A stretch of 14,184 bases of DNA from JAZRGE01 sp045644025 (lineage in GTDB: Bacteria; Bacillota; Clostridia; Oscillospirales; Acutalibacteraceae). Below the pieces are notes generated by a model, which saw only the letters and a list, made by a program, of their open reading frames with translations, did no database searches and was not told where the DNA came from. Location of the stretch: contig JAZRGE010000111.1 of NCBI GenBank assembly GCA_045644025.1, positions 1 to 14,184 of the forward strand. Direction: 5' to 3'. Shown here piece by piece: positions 1-6,160 of the stretch; position 1 is the first letter of the stretch, and every line of letters starts with the position of its first letter. The position numbers were made by a program, and so were the translations under genes.

Positions 1-1
1 G

Positions 2-2257
2 GGCAACCACGACTACGATTCTCTCGGCGGACGTCATTCCAACAAGTTCCAGGAATACTTCCCCATGAGCGTTTACGACGCTGCTAAGTGGGATGAATCC
101 ACATTCAAGCTCGGCGGCGCTTTCTACCCCGATGAATATGGCTACACTCCTGTTGATCAGGCCGATCTTGCTTCTGCTTATTATTATCTGAACGTTGATG
201 CTGATGCCGATTATGAGTATATGGTACTTGCTCTCGAGTTCGAGGTAGGTATCGGCACACTCGAGTGGGCTCGTCAGGTTGTTCAGAAGAACTCCGATAA
301 GAAAGTTATCATCATCACTCACGGCTACATGGATCCCAACGGCACAAGAATTCACCGCACCTCCAACGGCCTCTATCACGATGCCCTCAACTACACCGGC
401 GGTGCCACAGGTGAAGACCTTTGGAATCACCTTGCAAGCCAGTACGCCAACATCGAAATGGTTGTTTGCGGACATCTCTCCTGCCCCGATATCATCACCA
501 GAGTTGATAAGGGCGTGAACGGCAACGAGGTTCTTCAGGTGCTCATGGATGCACAGGGCCTTGATGCTTCTCCCGAGTGCCCCGTTGGTATGGTTGGCCT
601 TGCCACCTACAATGCCGATGGCACAATGGTTTCCTTCAAGTATGTTGCCACTCGCGACTATCGCACCGATAGCGAAGCCGAAGGCAAGGGCGCATATTTC
701 TATGACGACAACTCCAACGAGCTTGAGTTCACTCTCGGCTCCGTAACTGCTCCCTATGTGGATGGCACTATTGATAACGCTGCCAACATTGAGGCTCACG
801 GTCTCTTTGCCGAAGGCGTGATCGTTCGTGATTTCCAGGGCTCCTTCACCACAGGTAACCTCTGGTGGGGCTCCAGCAACACCAATGGCAGCAAGTTTGA
901 TCACACCGGCCGTAAGAGGGAAGGCATCTCTGTAAGCGATTTTGGTTCCATTCCTTATAAGTGGGAAGCAGGCCGCATCCACAGAGCTCCCGTTGCAGAA
1001 GGCAACACCGTTTACTTCAAGGGCCTGCCCAACTTCACTCCCATCGATGGCGAGACTGTTCAGGCTATCTCGATCCAGATCGAGAACCCTGCAACCGTTG
1101 TTCAGTACTTTAGAATCTCTCTTGGCGTTCCCTACATGTGTGCTGACGGCCTTGAGGTTCGTAACTACGACAATAACTACGCTATGAGCACCAAGGTTTA
1201 TCTTGTTGCAGCCGATGGCACTGTGACTGTAGGTGGCAACAGCACTTGGGCAACTACTATTCCTGCAGGTTTTGCAGGCACACTGATCATCCCCCTGAGC
1301 AACAACTACTGCCAGTGGGGCGGCACAAAGGGAAGCAGCAACTACATCTGGACTGCCGAAGACTTCCGCACCGAAGAAGCAGGCAACCAGGTAACACTCC
1401 AGTTCAACTCTCAGGGCGCTTCCTGCACCACCAATGATATCTATTTTGGCAACATTGCCTACCACACCAACCTTGGCGATGCCTACAGCGCACCCGTGCT
1501 GGATAAGAACGGCAACGTTATCAACTTTGTGGATGTTAAGGATGGCGCAACTCTTAATGAGTCCGATATCCCCGCAGCTCCCGATAAGTTTGGTATGAAG
1601 TTCGTTGGTTGGGCAAACATTGATGTTCCCGGCGCTGATATCTATCCTATCTACGAGAAGATCAGCGACAGATACACCATCAGCGCTACCGAAGGCACCG
1701 TGACCTATGCCCCCGGCCAGGATTACGCTCTCTTCAATGATAGAATCGTTGTGGAAGCTCCTGCCACCAATGCAGAAGGCGAAGCATTTGCCTACTGGAC
1801 TGCCAACGGCGATATCTTCAGCTACTCCAACAGAGTTTCCTTCCTTGCATTCGGCAATGCCAACTTTGTTCCTGTTTACGGCGATGTAGCAGAAGCTCCC
1901 ATCGCGTTCACAGACTCTGCTGCCACAATCGTTGCAGGCACTAAGGATGGTACCTACAAGATGCAGGTAATGGGCGCTGTTCAGGTTCCCGAAGATGTAA
2001 CTGTTAAGGAAATCGGTATTCTGCTTTCTGCTTCCGCTATGGATGCTGCTCAGATGAAGGCAGGATACGAAGCCAACGACGGCACTGTTAAGAAGCTTGT
2101 TGCTTCCAATGCTGTTGCCGGCAAGCAGTTCACCTACGGTATCAACAACATCGCTGCAGGCAAGACCCGTACCGCTCTCACCTACGCTATCCTTAGCGAC
2201 GACACCGTGGTTTACGGCAACACCACCTGCGTGGCTACAATGCCCAGTGCAAACTAA
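2..2257 (+). CDS. Secreted multidomain metallophosphoesterase, 5' partial
   Basis: The reading frame is open from base 2, so the N-terminus (and any signal peptide) lies outside the window; 751 residues are visible. It opens with GNHDY (2-16), the GNHD metal-binding motif of calcineurin-like phosphoesterases. A THG motif follows (His at 320-322), then GHLS (470-481), where most family members have GHxH. The next stretch, a conserved-looking NGNEVLQVLMDAQG segment, resembles the end of this catalytic domain in clostridial secreted enzymes. After about base 720 the protein is beta-rich: a carbohydrate-binding-like middle region with many Trp, Asn and Gly residues, an InlB-type repeat (about 1500-1660, with FVGW), a second similar repeat (about 1670-1890), and a C-terminal Ig-like domain. 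It probably acts outside the cell or at the surface. The substrate cannot be told. No dockerin or LPXTG motif is seen. The Met at 65 is internal, not the start. Confidence 0.85.
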   Translation, partial: GNHDYDSLGGRHSNKFQEYFPMSVYDAAKWDESTFKLGGAFYPDEYGYTPVDQADLASAYYYLNVDADADYEYMVLALEFEVGIGTLEWARQVVQKNSDKKVIIITHGYMDPNGTRIHRTSNGLYHDALNYTGGATGEDLWNHLASQYANIEMVVCGHLSCPDIITRVDKGVNGNEVLQVLMDAQGLDASPECPVGMVGLATYNADGTMVSFKYVATRDYRTDSEAEGKGAYFYDDNSNELEFTLGSVTAPYVDGTIDNAANIEAHGLFAEGVIVRDFQGSFTTGNLWWGSSNTNGSKFDHTGRKREGISVSDFGSIPYKWEAGRIHRAPVAEGNTVYFKGLPNFTPIDGETVQAISIQIENPATVVQYFRISLGVPYMCADGLEVRNYDNNYAMSTKVYLVAADGTVTVGGNSTWATTIPAGFAGTLIIPLSNNYCQWGGTKGSSNYIWTAEDFRTEEAGNQVTLQFNSQGASCTTNDIYFGNIAYHTNLGDAYSAPVLDKNGNVINFVDVKDGATLNESDIPAAPDKFGMKFVGWANIDVPGADIYPIYEKISDRYTISATEGTVTYAPGQDYALFNDRIVVEAPATNAEGEAFAYWTANGDIFSYSNRVSFLAFGNANFVPVYGDVAEAPIAFTDSAATIVAGTKDGTYKMQVMGAVQVPEDVTVKEIGILLSASAMDAAQMKAGYEANDGTVKKLVASNAVAGKQFTYGINNIAAGKTRTALTYAILSDDTVVYGNTTCVATMPSAN

Positions 2258-2278
2258 GCTGAAAGGAGAATAAAAGAA

Positions 2279-2404
2279 ATGAAAAAGTATTTTGCTCCTG
2301 AGGCTGAGATCTACGAATTCAAGCTTATCGGTGATATCCTTGGCGCCAGCAACTACGATGGCGACAATATCGTGGATGAAGAAAGCGAAGATCCCTTTGC
2401 ATAA
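2279..2404 (+). CDS. 41-residue acidic peptide, function unknown
   Basis: A short gene 21 bases after the phosphoesterase stop codon, with an AGGAG ribosome binding site (2264-2268) ten bases before its ATG. The product begins MKKYFAPEAEIYEFKL, continues with IGDILGAS and ends in a strongly acidic tail (DGDNIVDEESEDPFA). It has no signal peptide, no cysteine and no membrane segment. A strong terminator follows 15 bases after the stop, so the peptide is most likely cotranscribed with the secreted enzyme upstream. The layout (MKK, a Y..P..E...F motif, then D-I-L..S and an acidic end) resembles very short hypothetical proteins I recall from other gut clostridia; that is memory, not a search. No modification enzyme is visible nearby, so calling it a modified-peptide precursor would be speculation. 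That it is a gene is well supported by RBS, spacing and terminator. Confidence 0.75.
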   Translation: MKKYFAPEAEIYEFKLIGDILGASNYDGDNIVDEESEDPFA

Positions 2405-2419
2405 GCCTATAAGCTAAAC

Positions 2420-2451
2420 AAAAGCCACCCGAGAAATCGGGTGGCTTTTTT
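2420..2451 (+). terminator. Rho-independent terminator after the peptide gene
   Basis: Arms AAAAGCCACCCGA (2420-2432) and TCGGGTGGCTTTT (2437-2449) pair perfectly around a GAAA tetraloop, followed by more T. It closes the phosphoesterase–peptide unit. Its A-rich left arm could also give some termination on the opposite strand. Confidence 0.93.
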
Positions 2452-2465
2452 GCTGCCGAAAGGCA

Positions 2466-2489
2466 ATAAAAAAGAGCCCCGCAGGGCTC
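2466..2489 (-). terminator. Rho-independent terminator of the replication operon
   Basis: GAGCCC (2474-2479) and GGGCTC (2484-2489) form a six-base stem around a CGCA loop. Read on the minus strand the hairpin is followed by TTTTTTAT. It lies four bases past the stop of the acetyltransferase gene and faces the terminator of the convergent peptide gene. Confidence 0.85.
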
Positions 2490-2492
2490 ATT

Positions 2493-2954
2493 TTATATTA
2501 GCTTTTCCATTGTGATCTTAAGTGGTTCCATGCCCATCTTTTTGTAAAACTCCATTGCACCCGGGTTTAAGCACCAAACGTTGAGCGTGATCCTGCGGCA
2601 GCCGTTATCGACCGCAAAGCGGTTTACATAATCCCACAAAGCCGTGCCCACGCCGCTTCGTCTTGCGGCTTCGTCCACACAGATATCGTCTATATAAAGG
2701 GATTTTTCCTTCTGCAGGTTAGGGGTGCTCGTTTCTTGAATAACGCAGAAAGCGTAACCCAAAACGTCGCCATCCTCTGCCACGAAAACAGGGGAAAGGG
2801 TGTCCTTCAAAATATCAGCGAGCTGATCGTTGCTGTATTTACGCTGCCCCAGCACAAATATATCGGGGCGGCCCTTGGCGTGAACGTCGTTCACCTGGTG
2901 AAGCAATCTCGCAAGGGCGGGGATATCGGCCGATTCGGCTTTGCGAACTATCAT
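2493..2954 (-). CDS. GNAT-family N-acetyltransferase
   Basis: A 153-residue protein of usual length for a single-domain GNAT enzyme, which transfers an acetyl group from acetyl-CoA to an amine. The acetyl-CoA pyrophosphate-binding motif is RRSGVGTAL (98-106), preceded by the beta-strand SLYIDDICVDEAAR. The C-terminal signature is LNPGAMEFYKKMGM (129-142). The start is set by AAGGAG (2961-2966 on the minus strand), six bases before the ATG; this RBS overlaps the stop codon of the upstream tRNA-editing gene, so the two are probably translationally linked. It is the last gene of the dnaD-dnaI operon. The substrate (protein, aminoglycoside or small metabolite) cannot be told from the sequence. 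RimI-like ribosomal-protein acetylation is possible but not supported by a specific motif. Confidence 0.9.
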   Translation of the reverse strand: MIVRKAESADIPALARLLHQVNDVHAKGRPDIFVLGQRKYSNDQLADILKDTLSPVFVAEDGDVLGYAFCVIQETSTPNLQKEKSLYIDDICVDEAARRSGVGTALWDYVNRFAVDNGCRRITLNVWCLNPGAMEFYKKMGMEPLKITMEKLI

Positions 2955-2964
2955 TTTGTGCTCC

Positions 2965-3510
2965 TTAAACTTCTATCACAATAGGATTGCGGTGCAATGC
3001 AGGCAGGATCCTGCCTAAAAGATCGGTTGTCTTGATCTTAAGGGTGGAGGTGTTGCGGCAGGGATGGCAGCGAACGTGCTCTTTGGCGATCACGTCCTTA
3101 TCAATCACAAGCTGCACACGGCGGTTTATATCGTTCATAAGGCCAAGCACGCTCACCGAGCCGGGCCTCACACTCAAAAGGCGTTCCATATCCTCACTTG
3201 TGGCAAAGGATAGGCGCGAAACGCCCAATTTCTTGGAAACATCGGCCGTGCGGAACTGCTTGTGGCCATCCATCATCAAAAGATAAAAATCTGTCTTCTG
3301 CCTGTTGCAAAGGAAAAGATTTTTGCAGATCCCCACGCCGATCACCTTCTCTATCTCAATGCATTTATCGATAGTATCGGCCTCGCCGTGATCCACGCGC
3401 TGAAAGGGCACACCCAAGCCATCCAAAAATGCATAGCAGGTGCGCTCCACGGCATCGCGGGAATCAATATCGGCAGGGGTGCCGCTATAAAGATTAGGAT
3501 CTATGTTCAT
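2965..3510 (-). CDS. Prolyl-tRNA editing (YbaK/PrdX-type) deacylase
   Basis: A free-standing trans-editing domain (tRNA_edit/YbaK family) of 181 residues. Family members hydrolyse mischarged tRNA, typically Ala-tRNA(Pro) for the PrdX/ProXp-ala type. Visible family features are GVGICKNLFLCN (58-69) with the conserved Lys63-Asn64, DGHKQFRTADVSKKLG (81-96), and HPCRNTSTL (149-157), the substrate-pocket segment. The start is the ATG at 3510-3508, overlapping the TGA of the helicase-loader gene in an ATGA arrangement with AGAGG about ten bases upstream. An in-frame upstream extension to 3579 runs inside dnaI and is not used. The length and the DLL...ALHRNPIVIEV ending fit the PrdX-like branch better than short YbaK proteins. 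Exact tRNA specificity is inferred. Cotranscription with replication genes is probably just a shared housekeeping transcript. Confidence 0.9.
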   Translation of the reverse strand: MNIDPNLYSGTPADIDSRDAVERTCYAFLDGLGVPFQRVDHGEADTIDKCIEIEKVIGVGICKNLFLCNRQKTDFYLLMMDGHKQFRTADVSKKLGVSRLSFATSEDMERLLSVRPGSVSVLGLMNDINRRVQLVIDKDVIAKEHVRCHPCRNTSTLKIKTTDLLGRILPALHRNPIVIEV

Positions 3511-4472
3511 TGTGCTGTTTCCTCTAATTTCTTGAGCTGGCGAATATCGTTGCCCAGGAACTGGCGCATTGTGTAGCATCCGATCAGCCTGGAGGAAACT
3601 CGGGGAGTGTATTTATCGGCAAGCTCTCTGAGGGAGAGATTGGTGTTTAGGATCGTGGGCAGCTTTTTCTGCAACCTTGTGTTGATAACATCGTTCACCA
3701 CGGAAACCGAGAACTGTGTGGAAAACTCGGTGCCCAGGTCATCTATAATAAGCAGATCGCAGTTCATAAGTGAATCCAACGCGCCGTTTTCTTCGCCCGA
3801 AAAGCGCTCTCTTTCCACCGCGGCAATAAGCCCGGGGGCAGGGCCATAGACTACGCCATAGCCCTTCTTGATGGCGGCATTGGCAATGGCCAGGGAAAGA
3901 TGAGTCTTTCCAAGGCCCACACCACCCAGAAACAAAAGGCTCTCGGAAGATGTGGAAAAATCGGCGGCGTATTTCTTGCAAAGGGAAAGTATTTCCTTCA
4001 TTCTGGCGCGGGGGGAATTTTCGCCCTCGCCCTTTGCGGAGGAATAATATGTGAGCCGGAAGGAATCAAAGGTGCTTTCTTCCAGCGGCATTTGTGCACA
4101 AAGTTTGGCATAAAGCAGCTCACGAGCGATCTCCTTCACACAGCTGCAGGTGATGCCGTCCACCCTGCCTGTATCCTTGCATTTTTTGCAGGAAAACTCA
4201 GGCTCGGTGGCGGCGTTGGCAAGAATAGACTTGCGCTTTTCGCTAAGCTGAGCCGAGCGATCGGCCAGCTCCTTCATAAGCTTTTTATCTCCCGAAAGGG
4301 CCACGGTGGCTATCATAGCTCCGGTGGCGGCAAGTGCCCTGTCCAGCTCGGCAAGGGCGGAATTATCCTTATAAAGTTTTTCTTTTGCAGCTTCTGCGCG
4401 GTTGATGGCAGATTTTCTCTGGCCTGCCTTTATCTCCAGTGCGTTTTGCATTATCTCTCTTGGAAAACCCAT
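3507..4472 (-). CDS. dnaI: Replicative helicase loader, DnaI/DnaC-type AAA+ ATPase
   Basis: This protein loads the replicative DnaB/DnaC helicase at oriC and at restarted forks. The 321 residues show an N-terminal helical helicase-interaction region, then a zinc-binding cluster (Cys95, Cys98, Cys109, Cys111) and a RecA-like AAA+ domain. That domain has Walker A GGVGLGKT (183-190), Walker B LLIIDDLGTE (240-249), sensor-1 Asn at about 276-278 and a likely arginine finger in PRVSSRL (Arg295). The zinc cluster and length match the Bacillus DnaI type rather than E. coli DnaC. A perfect AGGAGGT (4481-4487) lies eight bases before the ATG. The start shares one base with the TGA of the dnaD-like gene, giving a TGATG junction typical of tight coupling. 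The gene may be named dnaC in other clostridial annotations. Confidence 0.93.
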   Translation of the reverse strand: MGFPREIMQNALEIKAGQRKSAINRAEAAKEKLYKDNSALAELDRALAATGAMIATVALSGDKKLMKELADRSAQLSEKRKSILANAATEPEFSCKKCKDTGRVDGITCSCVKEIARELLYAKLCAQMPLEESTFDSFRLTYYSSAKGEGENSPRARMKEILSLCKKYAADFSTSSESLLFLGGVGLGKTHLSLAIANAAIKKGYGVVYGPAPGLIAAVERERFSGEENGALDSLMNCDLLIIDDLGTEFSTQFSVSVVNDVINTRLQKKLPTILNTNLSLRELADKYTPRVSSRLIGCYTMRQFLGNDIRQLKKLEETAQ

Positions 4473-5428
4473 CAGTCCTTACCTCCTGTCTGCAACATTT
4501 TTTCGGCCCAATCCATATCGGTGGTGTTCATGGCGCTGCTCTTTTTTTTGCGCTCCGCCTTCTTCGGGGTGGGTGCAACACCGGCAGCATCGGCCGAAAG
4601 ATCAGCGGTGGTTTTAACACCGTTTTTATGCCAATTATCTATAATACCTTTAATATATTTCATATCAAATTTTGAAATGGAATCCACGCAGGCTTCGTAG
4701 GCGGCGTGCAGGATATCCTGGCCGTAGCTATATTCATAAACCCAGGTGGTGGCAAGTTTCAGCTCGTTGGCGCTGGGCAGGCGCTTTTCGATGCCCATGG
4801 CGCGGCAGACCTGCCTCCAGGCAGAGCGGCTCTCCTGGAGCTGCTTTATTTCCTGCTCGGCATCCGATATATCGGAAACACCTTTTTGAACCCACTGCAA
4901 TGCGGTGCGCTCGATAAAGCTCACGTTGCAGGCGCCTTCGGCGGCGGCGAATTCCAGCAACATAATTATCACGGGGGCGGAAAGCCCTTCGTCGTCGTGC
5001 AGCCAGACCAACGTGGATGCCTCGTTTGCCTTAAGGGTGCGGCCAAACTTTATCTCGGCTTCTTTAAGAAGGAAGGAGACCTGAGCATCTTCCAATCCGC
5101 GGCGAGCCACCTCTTCGCGGCTGGGCTTGGTGGATTGGGGGCGTGCCGCAGCGGCAGCTTTTGCGGGGGCGCTTTTGGGGATAGGGCTGCCTTTGGTGAG
5201 AATGATACCTGCTCCCACCCAGAATTCCAAAGCATCCAGGATTTCGGCCTCGCTGAGCCCCAATGCATCGGCGGCTGCAGGAATAAGGATGCCCTCAAAG
5301 TGGTGGCGCAAAAAGAAGAGCAACACCCTGAGCTGGGCTGCTCCTGCTAATTTAATATATTTATCCACCACGGCTGTGGGCACGGGGAAGCCCGACATAA
5401 ATATCTCGGGACTAAAGAAATACTCCAC
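4472..5428 (-). CDS. dnaD: DnaD/DnaB-like primosome protein
   Basis: Primosomal protein that remodels DNA and helps recruit the helicase loader at replication initiation and restart. The 318 residues hold an N-terminal winged-helix region (VVDKYIKLAGAAQLRVLLFF, 20-39), an Ala/Pro/Lys linker (about 80-110), and two DnaB_2-type helical domains (about 115-188 and 200-274). The second ends in the YIKGIIDNWHKNGV signature (258-271); the first has the related FIERTALQWVQKGV. A Lys-rich tail follows. I chose the GTG at 5428-5426: it has AAAGGA (5439-5444) ten bases upstream and the product then begins (V/M)EYFFSPEIF before the conserved VVDKYIKLAG. A longer GTG start at 5464 adds 12 residues that do not look family-like. 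It is first in its operon, behind a promoter at 5480-5508. Confidence 0.9.
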   Translation of the reverse strand: MEYFFSPEIFMSGFPVPTAVVDKYIKLAGAAQLRVLLFFLRHHFEGILIPAAADALGLSEAEILDALEFWVGAGIILTKGSPIPKSAPAKAAAAARPQSTKPSREEVARRGLEDAQVSFLLKEAEIKFGRTLKANEASTLVWLHDDEGLSAPVIIMLLEFAAAEGACNVSFIERTALQWVQKGVSDISDAEQEIKQLQESRSAWRQVCRAMGIEKRLPSANELKLATTWVYEYSYGQDILHAAYEACVDSISKFDMKYIKGIIDNWHKNGVKTTADLSADAAGVAPTPKKAERKKKSSAMNTTDMDWAEKMLQTGGKD

Positions 5429-5479
5429 CCAAAAACAATCCTTTCCAGCGTGCCGAAACGACACAATTCGGTACTTCCC

Positions 5480-5508
5480 ATAATACCAAAAATACCGCCA
5501 AAAAGCAA
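5480..5508 (-). promoter_or_regulatory. Sigma-A-type promoter for the dnaD-dnaI operon
   Basis: On the minus strand TTGCTT (5508-5503) is followed, after exactly 17 bases, by TATTAT (5485-5480). Predicted transcription would start near 5473, giving a leader of about 45 bases before the dnaD-like GTG. It is back to back with the promoter of the HAD gene; the two -35 boxes are 11 bases apart. Confidence 0.6.
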
Positions 5509-5519
5509 CACACTAGATA

Positions 5520-5548
5520 TTGAAAAAAGGGGAGGGGTCTGCTACAAT
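5520..5548 (+). promoter_or_regulatory. Sigma-A-type promoter for the HAD phosphatase gene
   Basis: TTGAAA (5520-5525), a 17-base spacer and TACAAT (5543-5548). Predicted start is near 5555, immediately before AAGGAGG (5556-5562), so the untranslated leader would be only about 15 bases. Both hexamers differ from consensus by one base each. Confidence 0.6.
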
Positions 5549-5569
5549 AAATGGCAAGGAGGCCTGATC

Positions 5570-6124
5570 ATGAAGGTTTACGATTTCGACAAAACTATCT
5601 ACAACGGCGACAGCACCGCCCATTTTTATTTTTATTGCCTATCTCGCAGGCCCAAGATGCTTATCCATCTGCCTGCCACCGCTCTGGCAGGGCTCCGCTA
5701 TCGCTTTGGCGGTATTTCCAAAACACAGTTTAAGCAGACTCTTTATAGATTTCTCACCTGCCTTGGCAACACCGAAGAGATGGTGGAAAACTTCTGGAAA
5801 GGTCACAAGAAGAATCTTAAGCAGTGGTATCTCGATTCCAAGGAGCCTACCGATGTGATAATCTCGGCCTCACCCTATTTTTTGCTGAAAGGTATCTGCG
5901 CGGAGCTCGGTGTGGAGTGCCTTATGGCTTCCAACGTGGATAGTGCCACCGGAATCTACGATGGTGAAAATTGCCACGGCAAGGAAAAAGTCCGCCGATT
6001 TTATGAAGAATATCCCGATGGCAGGATAGATGAATTTTATTCCGATTCCCGTTCCGATGATCCGCTGGCACAAATATCGGCAAAAGCCTTCCTTGTGAAG
6101 GGCAACAAAATCGAAAAATGGTAA
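5570..6124 (+). CDS. HAD-superfamily (subfamily IB) phosphatase
   Basis: A cytoplasmic phosphohydrolase of 184 residues using an aspartyl-phosphate intermediate. Motif I is YDFDKTI with nucleophile Asp5 and acid/base Asp7. Motif II is VIISASP (96-102). The motif III lysine is Lys138 in CHGKEK. Motif IV is YSDSRSDDPL (157-166), with the usual SDS.SD.PL form, followed by AKAFLVKGNKIEKW, a typical SerB/HAD-IB ending. A small helical cap occupies about residues 15-90. The start is fixed by AAGGAGG (5556-5562) seven bases before the ATG and by motif I beginning at once; an upstream in-frame ATG at 5450 is rejected. Tandem stop codons TAA TAA end it. The substrate is unknown; HAD-IB members act on phosphoserine and other small phosphomonoesters. 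It is monocistronic, divergent from the replication operon. Confidence 0.9.
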   Translation: MKVYDFDKTIYNGDSTAHFYFYCLSRRPKMLIHLPATALAGLRYRFGGISKTQFKQTLYRFLTCLGNTEEMVENFWKGHKKNLKQWYLDSKEPTDVIISASPYFLLKGICAELGVECLMASNVDSATGIYDGENCHGKEKVRRFYEEYPDGRIDEFYSDSRSDDPLAQISAKAFLVKGNKIEKW

Positions 6125-6125
6125 T

Positions 6126-6151
6126 AAAAAAGCACCCAAAAGGGTGCTTTT
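6126..6151. terminator. Bidirectional terminator between HAD and lipoprotein genes
   Basis: AAAAGCACCC (6128-6137) pairs with GGGTGCTTTT (6142-6151) around an AAAA loop. T-runs are present on both strands, so it can serve the HAD gene (+) and the convergent lipoprotein gene (-). Confidence 0.9.
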
Positions 6152-6160
6152 AATTTTGCC

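Noticed and set aside
2405..2492. Two close hairpins that might be one larger regulatory RNA
   Set aside because: Each is fully explained as a simple terminator, one per convergent gene, with its own T-run.
3900..4700. Open frame of 266 codons on the plus strand
   Set aside because: It is antisense to dnaI and the dnaD-like gene. The Cys/Gly-rich translation looks like a reading-frame shadow of well-supported genes.
5429..5464. Longer GTG start for the dnaD-like gene
   Set aside because: The 12 extra residues do not resemble the family. The GTG at 5428 has AAAGGA at suitable spacing and gives the expected N-terminus.
5450..5569. Longer ATG start for the HAD phosphatase
   Set aside because: The extra 40 residues would span both promoters and the RBS, while motif I follows directly after the ATG at 5570.
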